In this document: positions 17,302 to 25,741 of the stretch, piece after piece
How the letters are laid out: the number at the start of each line of letters is the position of its first letter
How positions within the stretch are numbered: the stretch's first letter is position 1
Assembly: GCA_012517865.1 (NCBI GenBank)
Contig: JAAYUC010000009.1
Location: 1-64,000 of the forward strand
DNA: 64,000 nt
Origin: Chloroflexota bacterium
Lineage (GTDB): Bacteria > Chloroflexota > Anaerolineae > Anaerolineales > Anaerolineaceae
Direction: 5' to 3'
Program-made: the position numbers and the translations under genes
Notes under the pieces: generated by a model
What the model was told of the DNA's origin: nothing
What the model saw: the letters and a program-made list of their open reading frames with translations, nothing else
Database searches by the model: none

Positions 17302-17907
17302 TTATTCGGCCCTGGGCGGGAAACCGCCTTCCAGGAACATTTCGTTCAAATCTTTGCGTTGGTTCGGGTATTCACGGTTTTGGTTGTACTCGGAAAGGCT
17401 GCTAATTTCCCCTGGGTAGCCAACCGCGGCCATGCAGTGAATGCTGTATTCTTCGGGAATGTTTAATTCTGAACGGGCGCGCTCGTGGTCAAAACCGCCC
17501 ATTGGATGCACCACCAGCCCCATGGCTGTGCCCTGCAGGGCAAGGTTTTCGAAGGCCAGCCCGGTATCGAAGGCGTGGGTGCTGATTTCTTTACCTTTGG
17601 GCGAGATTCTGTTGGAAAGCACTACCAGCAGCACGCTGGCGCGCACGCACCACTCCTGATTCCAGATGTCCAGCAGGGAAAAGAAGCGGTCGAATTGTTC
17701 GGTACCGCGGTGGGCGTAAAGAAAGAACCATTCCTGAAAGTTGCCAGAAGATGGAGCCCAACGCGCGGCTTCAAACAGGCGCAGAAGCTCCTCCTGCGGC
17801 AGGTTCGCGCCGCTCATAGCCCGGGCAGACCAGCGATTGATGATGAAATCCTCAATTGGGTAGAGGTTTTTTCGATAATCCCGCACCTTAATCTCAGAGA
17901 TATTCAT
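17302..17907 (-). CDS. Nitroreductase-family flavoprotein
   Basis: A 201-residue protein of the nitroreductase fold, an FMN-dependent NAD(P)H oxidoreductase. R-W-S-A-R-A near residue 30, [15 protein letters not shown], and a late G-Y-P-G are typical. It is cytoplasmic and substrate unknown. It has a weak AAAGG site before the ATG and no signal peptide. Confidence 0.88.
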   Translation of the reverse strand: MNISEIKVRDYRKNLYPIEDFIINRWSARAMSGANLPQEELLRLFEAARWAPSSGNFQEWFFLYAHRGTEQFDRFFSLLDIWNQEWCVRASVLLVVLSNRISPKGKEISTHAFDTGLAFENLALQGTAMGLVVHPMGGFDHERARSELNIPEEYSIHCMAAVGYPGEISSLSEYNQNREYPNQRKDLNEMFLEGGFPPRAE

Positions 17908-17969
17908 ATCAGCAGCCTTTCGGGTATTTATTATTGCCTTAGGAATTTTATCACAGCGCGGACTAAAAA

Positions 17970-18000
17970 AAGACCCTGAAAGGTTCTCTTTCAGGGTCTT
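17970..18000 (-). terminator. Intrinsic terminator of the SIMPL gene
   Basis: A perfect 13-bp stem (17970-17982 and 17988-18000) with a 5-nt loop, followed on the minus strand by a T-tract. It lies just after the stop at 18022. Confidence 0.9.
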
Positions 18001-18021
18001 GCTGCTGTCAGGAGGGTTGAT

Positions 18022-18762
18022 TTACTTGATGGCGTATGTCAGGTTCACATCGTAGGTGACGACAATCTGCCCGGCTGAAATCGGTACCGCGGGCTCCAGC
18101 CCCGAAGCGCCGCCGCCTCCCAGGCCATATGCGTTGTAAGGCTGCACATAGCTGGTGTTCGTGGCGACAATGGACTGAACCTCTCCCAGGGAGACGCCAG
18201 CAACACCTGCCACGGACAGGGCTTTGGACTGCGCGTCCTTAATTGCCAGGTCGCGCGCGCTGGCGAGCGCCGTTTCGCGGTCGGCGATGTCAAAGTTGAT
18301 GCCGTAGATGTTGTTCGCGCCTGAAGTAATCGCGACATCCAGCAGCTTGCCGAGCTTGCTCAGGTTGCGCACGGTGACGTACACGGTGTTATCGACCACA
18401 TATACAGTTCCGGTCACCTGGCCCATATTGTCGTACTGCTGCATGGGATAGACATTGAAATTCGCGGTCTGAATATCCTTCACTTCCACGCCTTCGGCTT
18501 GCAGGGCGTTGGAGATGGCGGCGGCAAGGGCGTTGTTGTTGCTCAGGGCTGAACTTACGTCCGGCGCTTCGCTGTGCACGCCAATGTTAATATAGGCGAT
18601 ATCCGGGACCAGGATGACTTTACCGGTGCCGTTGACGGTGAGGGTGCGGACGCTGGCTGGGGCAGCGGCCTCCTGCTGTGTCTGGAATAACGCGCAGCCC
18701 GAAAGCGTCAGGGCTCCGACGAGTAAGACTGCGATGGCTAAAACGAAATTCTTGGTTTTCAT
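18022..18762 (-). CDS. SIMPL-domain (DUF541) lipoprotein
   Basis: A 246-residue exported protein with a lipobox (L-S-G-C near residue 23), then a SIMPL domain over most of its length. Markers are V-N-G-T-G-K-V, P-D-I-A-Y-I-N-I-G-V, a G-V-x-x-x-D-I-Q-T-A-N-F-N-V-Y-P motif, and an A-x-x-x-A-x-x-K-A-x-x-L-A-x-x-A-G-V segment. The domain family occurs in periplasmic and surface proteins; its biochemical role is poorly known. GAGGAG lies before the ATG, and the gene stands alone with its own terminator. Confidence 0.9.
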   Translation of the reverse strand: MKTKNFVLAIAVLLVGALTLSGCALFQTQQEAAAPASVRTLTVNGTGKVILVPDIAYINIGVHSEAPDVSSALSNNNALAAAISNALQAEGVEVKDIQTANFNVYPMQQYDNMGQVTGTVYVVDNTVYVTVRNLSKLGKLLDVAITSGANNIYGINFDIADRETALASARDLAIKDAQSKALSVAGVAGVSLGEVQSIVATNTSYVQPYNAYGLGGGGASGLEPAVPISAGQIVVTYDVNLTYAIK

Positions 18763-18870
18763 GGTTTACTCCTCATTGTTTGATGAAATTATGACGAACA
18801 TTCCCGGCGCTTTGTTCCCGGAATGTTCGGAATTTGACCGCCAGCCCACAGAAAAGGCGCGGGCATTGGA

Positions 18871-18876
18871 TATAAT
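18871..18876 (+). promoter_or_regulatory. -10 box of the nurA-herA-rad50 operon
   Basis: A perfect TATAAT lies 41 nt before the ATG at 18918. It makes an upstream TTG start at 18888 unlikely, since transcription would begin almost on it. Confidence 0.55.
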
Positions 18877-18917
18877 TAAGCGCGGGGTTGTTTTCAGAAC
18901 CTCTCAGAAAGAGAGCC

Positions 18918-20078
18918 ATGCCAGTAAATTATCCACAAATTGAAGTCAGCCTGGCTGATTACGCCAGCAAGGAAAAAGGCTACCAGGAACAGCTTTCCGC
19001 CCAGAAAGAGAAACTGTGGCAGTTGTTCTCGGACCCAGCTCTGGACCTGGAAGCGGTGCGCGAAAAGATAACCAGAGCCGAAGCCCTGCTGAGCAACCTC
19101 TACTGCGCCAAGCCCGGGGCGGAAGGTTTTCTGACTCATAAAGCCCTGCCCGCGCTGCCGGCCGCCTACACGCTCATTGCCGCGGACGGTTCGCAGATTG
19201 TGCCAAACCGCCACCGCGCTGTCCAGTTCTGCGTGCTGAATATCGGCATGATTAAAATCCAGCGGGGTTCGGGGCTGGCTCCTGAGATTAACGTTTTCAG
19301 CAGCCTTTTGGAGCATGAGCGCTTGCTGACGGCGGACGGCCGTCTGATTGGGGATGAAGATGTCTCACTCTATCGCGATTTGATGGAGCGGCAGTTTTTA
19401 CTGGAGGCGGCAGTCCCGCAGGACGCGCCGGTCATCACCCTCACGGACGGACCGCTGGATGTGTATGAGAACGTCACCACCCGCAAAGAAAGGCAGGAAT
19501 TGCAGAATGCCGTGCGCCAAATCCATGAACAAATCGAAGCGCGCGGCGTACTCAGCGCCGGCTATATCGACAAACCGGGCACGGAACTCATCAGCCGTAT
19601 GCTCAGCGTGATGCAGGTGCCGGACGCGGAGCTGGCAAGTTATGATGATACCAAGCGCAAAATTCGCGGCATCAGCGACGCTGAACTGCTGGAAAATCTG
19701 CTGGGCGCGGGCGAGCGTTCGGCGGTATTCGAGGCGGTCACCAAGGGTGACGGAAAAGGAATCCTGAAAGTGCATTTCTTCTACTTGAATGTGAGCGGCG
19801 GGGAGCAGCGCAATCTGGCGCGAGTGGAGTTCCCGGCCTGGGTGAGCGGTAATCCGCAGCTGGTGGATATCCTGCACAGCGTGATTTACCACGAAGCCAT
19901 GATATTGGACACGCATCCCTATCCCTACGCGCTGCACCGCGCGCACGAGCTGGCAGTAATCACCATGCCCGAGCATGAACAGGTGGAGGCGATGCTGGTG
20001 CGGGAGCTGGAAAAGGCGGGCGCGCGCGTCGGAAGGCGCTCCAACAAGGACTGGAACAAAGGACTGACAAGAGGTTGA
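18918..20078 (+). CDS. nurA: NurA-domain nuclease
   Basis: A 386-residue protein of the NurA family, a 5'-3' DNA nuclease that works in a complex with the HerA translocase on DNA ends. The catalytic core starts near residue 85 with A-A-D-G-S-Q-I, whose Asp is the expected metal ligand. A second acidic site follows in L-T-D-G-P-L around residue 178, and H-R-A-H-E-L near the end. The N-terminus is a charged helical segment. It leads a four-gene operon with herA and a rad50-like gene, which strongly supports the call. Confidence 0.85.
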   Translation: MPVNYPQIEVSLADYASKEKGYQEQLSAQKEKLWQLFSDPALDLEAVREKITRAEALLSNLYCAKPGAEGFLTHKALPALPAAYTLIAADGSQIVPNRHRAVQFCVLNIGMIKIQRGSGLAPEINVFSSLLEHERLLTADGRLIGDEDVSLYRDLMERQFLLEAAVPQDAPVITLTDGPLDVYENVTTRKERQELQNAVRQIHEQIEARGVLSAGYIDKPGTELISRMLSVMQVPDAELASYDDTKRKIRGISDAELLENLLGAGERSAVFEAVTKGDGKGILKVHFFYLNVSGGEQRNLARVEFPAWVSGNPQLVDILHSVIYHEAMILDTHPYPYALHRAHELAVITMPEHEQVEAMLVRELEKAGARVGRRSNKDWNKGLTRG

Positions 20079-20085
20079 GGGACAC

Positions 20086-20694
20086 ATGAATGCGGAAATA
20101 AAAATCCTAATCGGCAAACTGCTGCGCGCGGATAATAGAGCGTTTGTGGCAGGCTGCCGCACCAAAGAACTAATCGCGCCGGCGCTGGGGGCTTTATGCA
20201 AAGTTCGGCTGGAGGACGGCCTCGAGATTTACGGGTTGATAAGCAACATCGTCATCAACGATGACAGCCTTGTCCGTCAGCTTGTCTCCGGAATCAGCAT
20301 CCCGACCGAATATACCGAAGATAACCGGCACAACCGCAATCTTCCAGTGGAAATCAACGTGCTGTGCGTCGGGTTCCAGGAAGGCGGGCAGATTTACCAC
20401 CGCCTGCCACCGCGCCCGCCACTCAGCCTGGACGCGCTGTATCTGTGCGATGACGAGGAACTGGCGCGCTTCACCAGCACCGGCAGATATGCTTACTTTC
20501 GACACGTTTTGCGCCTGGAAGACCAGCCAATGGAAGAGGTGCTGACGGCGCACCTTGCCAGCGCCCGAAAAGTGCACGCTGTTCGCGGGAATCCGGACTG
20601 GTACACCGGCGCCTGTAAGGAGCTGATTGTGCTGCTGCGGGATAATTACGAAGGCCTGATGAACGTGCTGAACGCACTGGCAGAATTGGAGTGA
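20086..20694 (+). CDS. HAS-barrel-like protein between nurA and herA
   Basis: A 202-residue protein without a recognised named family. Its first half (A-L-C-K-V-R-L-E-D-G then I-Y-G-L-I-S-N-I) resembles the beta-barrel segment at the start of the HerA protein encoded next (S-F-V-V-I-D-S then F-Y-G-L-V-T-D-L). It may therefore be a free-standing copy of the HAS barrel that docks HerA to NurA. No ATPase motif is present. It is 7 bp after nurA and 7 bp before herA, so co-expression is very likely. The function is inferred from position and from this short resemblance only. Confidence 0.7.
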   Translation: MNAEIKILIGKLLRADNRAFVAGCRTKELIAPALGALCKVRLEDGLEIYGLISNIVINDDSLVRQLVSGISIPTEYTEDNRHNRNLPVEINVLCVGFQEGGQIYHRLPPRPPLSLDALYLCDDEELARFTSTGRYAYFRHVLRLEDQPMEEVLTAHLASARKVHAVRGNPDWYTGACKELIVLLRDNYEGLMNVLNALAELE

Positions 20695-20701
20695 GGTGGA
20701 C

Positions 20702-22423
20702 ATGGACGCGATGATGCAGCCGGCGGCAAATGAAATTGGATATGTGGTAGGGGGTGGACTGGAAGCCAACCTGCAGGTGCGCCTGACCGTGCCCCCGCAG
20801 GAGGTACAGGAAGGCTCTTTTGTGGTCATCGACAGCGGCGGCTGGCGCTTTTACGGGCTGGTCACGGATTTGCAATTGGGTTCCACCAACCCGCGCTTTG
20901 CCGACGAGCAAAGCGAGGAACGCCTGCCGCGCCAACTGGCGGAGCTGCTGCACGGCCAGACGCTCTACACCAACCTGGCGGTGATGCCGGTGCTGATGCT
21001 GGAGCGCGGACCCGAACCAGGCACAGACGAATACCACCAGTGGAAGGACAGGCACCCCGATGAAAACAAACCGGTAACGGTCAAAACCGTTCCGAGCCAC
21101 CATTCGCCAGTGCTTCTGGCGGATGCCGCGGATATCGCCCAGATATTTGGAAAGGAAGATAACAAGACGATTTTCTGCATCGGCTATACCCGCGAGCAGG
21201 GGCACCCGGTCTGCCTGGACCTGGATAAATTTGTCAAGCGCAGTTCCGGCATATTCGGCACCACCGGCTCAGGCAAGTCCTTCCTGGCGCGCATGATTCT
21301 GGCCGGGCTTATCCATGCTGACCGCGCGGCGGCGCTGATTTTTGACATGCACAACGAATACGGACCGGATAGCAGCTCCCCGGATACCGGCCAGCCTGTT
21401 CCCGGGCTGAAGGGAAAGTTTGGCGCCAAGATTCGCCTGGTTGGGCTGGGGGCGCGCACCTCCTTCGGAAAACTAAACGCTGATTTCACGCTGGAAATCG
21501 CGCAATCGGATATCACCAGCGAAGATGTTCTGCTGCTCAGCCAGGCGCTGAACCTGAACGAAACCGCGCCGGTTGTGCTTGCCGCGCTGGAACGCGAATT
21601 TGGAACAGATTGGTTCAGCGAATTCCTCAGCATGGAGACCGGCACCACCGAACAGGATGAGAACGGCAAAAGCGTCCCGGCGCCTAACAGCGTGGAATTT
21701 TGGGCGTACGCCAGCAACGTGCATCCCAAGTCTGCGCTGGCTCTGCACCAAAAACTGGGGCGCCTGCGCGGTAAAACTTACCTGACGACCTCCGCCAGCA
21801 CCAAGGGGCTGGACGATATCATTGAAAACCTTGAAAACGGCCGGCATGTGGTTCTCTCCTTTGGGAAGAACAACAACGAGCTGGATTACCTGCTGGTCAC
21901 CAACCTGATTACCCGCAAGATTCGCGACCACTGGCAAGAAAAAACTGAAAACTTCCACGCTGAAAAGGGCGGAGAGCCGCGCCCGCTGGTGGTTGTGGTG
22001 GAGGAAGCCCACAAACTGCTGAACCGCGAGATGGCTTCCCAGACCATTTTCAGCACGATTGCCCGCGAAATGCGCAAGTATTACGTCACCCTGCTCATCA
22101 TCGACCAGCGCCCATCCCAGATTTACGACGAAGTTATGTCGCAGTTGGGGACTCGCATTTCCGGCTCGCTGGGGGATGAAGACGACATCAACGCGGTGCT
22201 TTCCGGCTTGCCGGGCAGGAGCGCGCTGCGCGGCCTGCTCTCCAAGCTGCAGGCCAAGGAAGAAGCGCTGTTGCTGGGCTGGGGCGTGCCCATGCCCATC
22301 CCCATCCGCTCCCGAAGATATGACGCGTCCTTCTGGGAGTCGCTGTTGAAGGATGAGCAAAAACCAACCACCTTTGAGGATGCCAGCCGAAGCCTGGGAT
22401 TTGAGGACGATGATACCGATTAA
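20702..22423 (+). CDS. herA: HerA-type hexameric DNA translocase ATPase
   Basis: A 573-residue protein. An N-terminal HAS barrel (to about residue 90) is followed by an FtsK/HerA-type ATPase with Walker A G-T-T-G-S-G-K-S near residue 190 and Walker B L-V-V-V-V-E-E-A-H-K near 430. The I-D-Q-R-P-S-Q sensor-like motif follows. HerA pumps DNA toward the NurA nuclease. The ATG at 20702 is preferred over the GTG at 20696 because GAGG lies 5 nt before the ATG. Its 3' end overlaps the rad50-like gene by 14 bp. Confidence 0.9.
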   Translation: MDAMMQPAANEIGYVVGGGLEANLQVRLTVPPQEVQEGSFVVIDSGGWRFYGLVTDLQLGSTNPRFADEQSEERLPRQLAELLHGQTLYTNLAVMPVLMLERGPEPGTDEYHQWKDRHPDENKPVTVKTVPSHHSPVLLADAADIAQIFGKEDNKTIFCIGYTREQGHPVCLDLDKFVKRSSGIFGTTGSGKSFLARMILAGLIHADRAAALIFDMHNEYGPDSSSPDTGQPVPGLKGKFGAKIRLVGLGARTSFGKLNADFTLEIAQSDITSEDVLLLSQALNLNETAPVVLAALEREFGTDWFSEFLSMETGTTEQDENGKSVPAPNSVEFWAYASNVHPKSALALHQKLGRLRGKTYLTTSASTKGLDDIIENLENGRHVVLSFGKNNNELDYLLVTNLITRKIRDHWQEKTENFHAEKGGEPRPLVVVVEEAHKLLNREMASQTIFSTIAREMRKYYVTLLIIDQRPSQIYDEVMSQLGTRISGSLGDEDDINAVLSGLPGRSALRGLLSKLQAKEEALLLGWGVPMPIPIRSRRYDASFWESLLKDEQKPTTFEDASRSLGFEDDDTD

Positions 22424-24980
22424 ACTTTCCCTTTCCGGTTTTACCTCATATCGCGAGCCGGTGGAAATTGATTTTACCGGGCTGGACTTGGTATGCATCT
22501 CCGGGCAGAACGGTGCGGGCAAGTCCTCACTGCTGGACGCGATCACCTACGCGCTGTACGGGCAGGCGCGCAGAAGGGATGAAGCCATCATCCACCATGC
22601 CTGCCAGAAGGCGGAAGTGAGCCTGGAGTTCGCGTACGAACACCAGGTCTATCGCGTCACGCGCTCCATCACGCGCGGAAAAGGCACACAACTGGAGTTT
22701 TACATCCGCAGCCCGGAGGGCCCGAACCCCTGGAAAGTGCTGACGGAACGCACCCTCAGCGAAACCAATGCCAAAATTGAGCGCACGCTGCGCCTGGATT
22801 ACGAAACCTTCATTAATGCTTCGTTCTTTCTGCAGGGCAAGGCGGATTTGTTTGCCACCCAAAAGCCGGCCGACCGCAAGCGCATCCTGAGCAACATTTT
22901 GGGATTGGACAGCTGGGAGGACTACCGCAAGCGCGCCGCGGAACTGGCGAAGGAACGCCAAAGCGACGTCCGAATTCGCGATGAGCGCCTCAAAGATATC
23001 CAGGCCGAACTGGATGAGGAACCAGCCCGCCAGGCGCAGCTGCGTCTGCTGGAAGAGCAGCTGAAAAACGCCAGGGCGGAAGTCCTCTTGGCGCAATCCG
23101 CGCTGGAACAAAAACGCGCGGTGGAGCAGCGCCTTGAAAGCTACCGTCAGGTACTGGCGCTGCGCGAAGAGCAGGAACGCAAAGCTGAGGCTGCCCGGCA
23201 GGACATGACGCGTCGGCTGGCCGAAAAAGAGACAGAACTGGCTGAACGGCGCGCTCAACTGGCACAGGCGCCAACCGTGGAAGCCCGCTTCAAGAAATTG
23301 GAGGGCCTGCGCAAACAGCTGCGCAGCCTGGACGCAATTTCTGAGCGCTTCCATCCGCTTGAGCACCGCAAGCGCGACCTGGAAAACAAAATCGCGCTGG
23401 AAAGACAGAAACTGCTGGCGGACCTGCAATACCTGGAGGAAGAAAAAGAGAGCCTGGAACGCGAAACAGCTGACGATGCCGAGCGGCACGCCCAGCAGGA
23501 GCAGCTGCGCGCGCAAATCGCTCAGCTGGAAGAACGCATCAGCCGCAAAGAAGCCCTGGAGAGCGAAGCTGAAAGCCTGCAGAAGCGGATCTCAGACCTG
23601 ACGTCAGATAATAACGGCATCGAGCAGAAGGGCAAGGAGCTGAGCGAGCGCCTGGAAAAGATTCAGCGCGTGGAGGGCGCAGAGTGTCCATTATGCGGCC
23701 AGCCGCTGGCTTTGCATGACCGCGAACGCCTTGAGCAGGAATTGAGCAAAGAACGGCAGCTTTTGCGCGAGCAATTCAGTTTGAATAAAGAGGAGATTCA
23801 CCGCCTCTCGCAGCGTCAGCGCGCGATCGCGGAGGAACGCGCCCAGATTCAGACCGACGAAAAAAGGCTCCAGGCTCTGATAAGGCAGGCGGACCAGCTC
23901 GCGCAGCAGCTGAGCCAGCAGGCGGAGCGGGTGAAGCAATTCCAAACCGCCAAAGCGCCGCTGCTGGAGCAAAAGCGGGCCGCTCTGAAGGAGGAGAGCT
24001 TCTGCGCGCAGGAACGGGAAGAGCTGACGCGTATTTTCGCGGAAATCGCACGTCTGGCATATGACCCCGAAGCGCACTCCAGACTGCGCGCAGAAGCACA
24101 GCAGGAAGAGCCTGCCCAAACAGCCTATAACGACCTGCAGATTGCCCGCAGCACGGTGGGGCAGTTGGAACAGGCCGTGCTTGAACTGCGGGAAAACCTG
24201 GAAAAGCAGGAAGAAGAACTGCGGCGCGCCGCCGCGGCATGCCTGAACGCGGCAGCCGAGCTTGCGGAGATTGAAAGCAGCCTGCCTGATATCCAGGTGA
24301 CCGACCAGTCACTCCTTCAGAAGCAGGAGGAAGAGGCAATGCTGCAGCGCAAGGTGGGGGCTGCCCGACAGCTGCTGAATGTCCTGACGGAGCTGAAGGC
24401 GCGAAAAACCGCTCTCAAGGAAGAAAAGGAACAGCTGAACCTTGAAATCGCGCGCCTGAAAGTGCTGGAACGGGCTTTTTCCAAGGACGGCGTGCCGGCG
24501 ATGTTGATTGAACCGGCTCTTTCCGAACTTTCGGAAGAAGCCAACCGCATTTTACGCAAGCTCACGAATTACAGCATGAGCGTGAGTTTCAAGACCCAGC
24601 GCGACCTGAAGGACACACGGCGCACAGATAAACTTGAGACACTAGATATTCAAATAAGCGACGGCTCATCCACGCGCGAATACGAAACCTACTCCGGCGG
24701 AGAAGCTTTCCGGATAAACTTCAGCATCCGGCTCGCGCTGGCGCGCCTGCTCTCGCGCCGCAGCGGCGCCCAGCTGCGCACGCTGGTGATTGATGAGGGT
24801 TTTGGGAATCAGGATGCCGAGGGCAGGCAGCGTTTGGTGGAGGCCATTGGTCAGGTTCAGGATGACTTTGACATGATTATCGTCATCACCCACATTGAGG
24901 AATTGCGGGAACAATTCCCCAATCGAATTGAGGTGGAAAAAGGCCCGTCAGGTTCGCGCGTCAGCGTCATTCGCGGTTGA
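22410..24980 (+). CDS. Rad50/SbcC-type SMC-like ATPase
   Basis: An 856-residue protein. It has an N-terminal ABC half with Walker A G-Q-N-G-A-G-K-S-S at 32-40, a long Glu/Arg/Gln-rich coiled coil, a zinc hook C-P-L-C-G-Q-P near residue 427, a returning coiled coil, the signature Y-S-G-G-E-A-F near 760, and Walker B L-V-I-D-E-G-F-G. These define Rad50/SbcC, which normally partners with the Mre11/SbcD nuclease to process double-strand ends. No sbcD/mre11 gene is in the operon or window, so NurA-HerA may be its partner. Start 22410 is chosen because it gives M-I-P-I-K-L, the expected family start, with GAGG upstream; a longer frame from 22353 runs inside herA. Confidence 0.92.
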   Translation: MIPIKLSLSGFTSYREPVEIDFTGLDLVCISGQNGAGKSSLLDAITYALYGQARRRDEAIIHHACQKAEVSLEFAYEHQVYRVTRSITRGKGTQLEFYIRSPEGPNPWKVLTERTLSETNAKIERTLRLDYETFINASFFLQGKADLFATQKPADRKRILSNILGLDSWEDYRKRAAELAKERQSDVRIRDERLKDIQAELDEEPARQAQLRLLEEQLKNARAEVLLAQSALEQKRAVEQRLESYRQVLALREEQERKAEAARQDMTRRLAEKETELAERRAQLAQAPTVEARFKKLEGLRKQLRSLDAISERFHPLEHRKRDLENKIALERQKLLADLQYLEEEKESLERETADDAERHAQQEQLRAQIAQLEERISRKEALESEAESLQKRISDLTSDNNGIEQKGKELSERLEKIQRVEGAECPLCGQPLALHDRERLEQELSKERQLLREQFSLNKEEIHRLSQRQRAIAEERAQIQTDEKRLQALIRQADQLAQQLSQQAERVKQFQTAKAPLLEQKRAALKEESFCAQEREELTRIFAEIARLAYDPEAHSRLRAEAQQEEPAQTAYNDLQIARSTVGQLEQAVLELRENLEKQEEELRRAAAACLNAAAELAEIESSLPDIQVTDQSLLQKQEEEAMLQRKVGAARQLLNVLTELKARKTALKEEKEQLNLEIARLKVLERAFSKDGVPAMLIEPALSELSEEANRILRKLTNYSMSVSFKTQRDLKDTRRTDKLETLDIQISDGSSTREYETYSGGEAFRINFSIRLALARLLSRRSGAQLRTLVIDEGFGNQDAEGRQRLVEAIGQVQDDFDMIIVITHIEELREQFPNRIEVEKGPSGSRVSVIRG

Positions 24981-25730
24981 TTTAAGGATTTCCCGCGACA
25001 ATTCGGCATGGAAATCGGGCAGTGCGGCGCGCGCCGCGCCGCTCAGCTCCGCGGATATGACTTCGCCGGCGAACTGTGTGTTTAAGGCGCGTGCCAGAGC
25101 GGGGGGCAGCGGCACAGGCGGCTGAGATTCCTGATAGCGGCGGGCAAGCTGGGTTTTATCGTATTCCAGAATTCCGCGCTGAACCAACAAAAAATAGCGC
25201 ATCAGCACCAGCGCGTGCTTCAGCAGCTCCGCGAGGGTTCCCCGCGAGAAAAAGTCGCTTCCCTGTTTTTTTCGCACATACTCCTGGTAGCGCCTGAAGG
25301 CGCAGGCGAAATCTTCTTTGGTCGGCGTGTCCACCCGTGCAAGGTCCAGCTCTCCCCACAGCAATTCACTCTGGGAGATTAAGCGCTGGGCGAAGTCCGC
25401 GTAGGGGAATAATCCGGTCTGCGGGTCGCGCAGAAGGCGGGTTTCGTGCAGAAAGAGCAGCTCTATCTCAAAAGGCTCAGCCTGAGCGGCGAGGGCTTCC
25501 AGACGTTCTTTTTCCGCCAGTTGCTCCGCGCTGAACGCTCCTTCCGGCGTTGGCGCGCCGCGAAAAATCACCAGAACATCCAGGTCGCTCTGGCCGGGAC
25601 GGAAGTACCCCCCTGGTAAGGAGCCAATGACGAAGATGGCGCGGGTTTCTTGCAGGCCCAGCGCGCCTGCGCCACTGGCGAAATTCCTCAGCTCCCGGCG
25701 GGCTGCCTCAAGCGGCGAATTCGCGGTCAT
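24948..25730 (-). CDS. Nucleotidyltransferase-domain protein
   Basis: A 260-residue protein with the polymerase-beta-type nucleotidyltransferase motif G-S-L-P-G-G-Y then D-L-D-V-L-V (residues about 36-55) and a following acidic residue in E-I-E-L-L-F. Its C-terminal half is helical, as in DUF4111 or aminoglycoside-adenylyltransferase-like proteins, but no specific substrate can be named. It is the last gene of the minus-strand operon, 11 bp after the MFS gene. Its 3' end overlaps the rad50-like gene by 33 bp. Confidence 0.7.
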   Translation of the reverse strand: MTANSPLEAARRELRNFASGAGALGLQETRAIFVIGSLPGGYFRPGQSDLDVLVIFRGAPTPEGAFSAEQLAEKERLEALAAQAEPFEIELLFLHETRLLRDPQTGLFPYADFAQRLISQSELLWGELDLARVDTPTKEDFACAFRRYQEYVRKKQGSDFFSRGTLAELLKHALVLMRYFLLVQRGILEYDKTQLARRYQESQPPVPLPPALARALNTQFAGEVISAELSGAARAALPDFHAELSREILKSTANDADART

Positions 25731-25741
25731 CCGAGGGCCTC

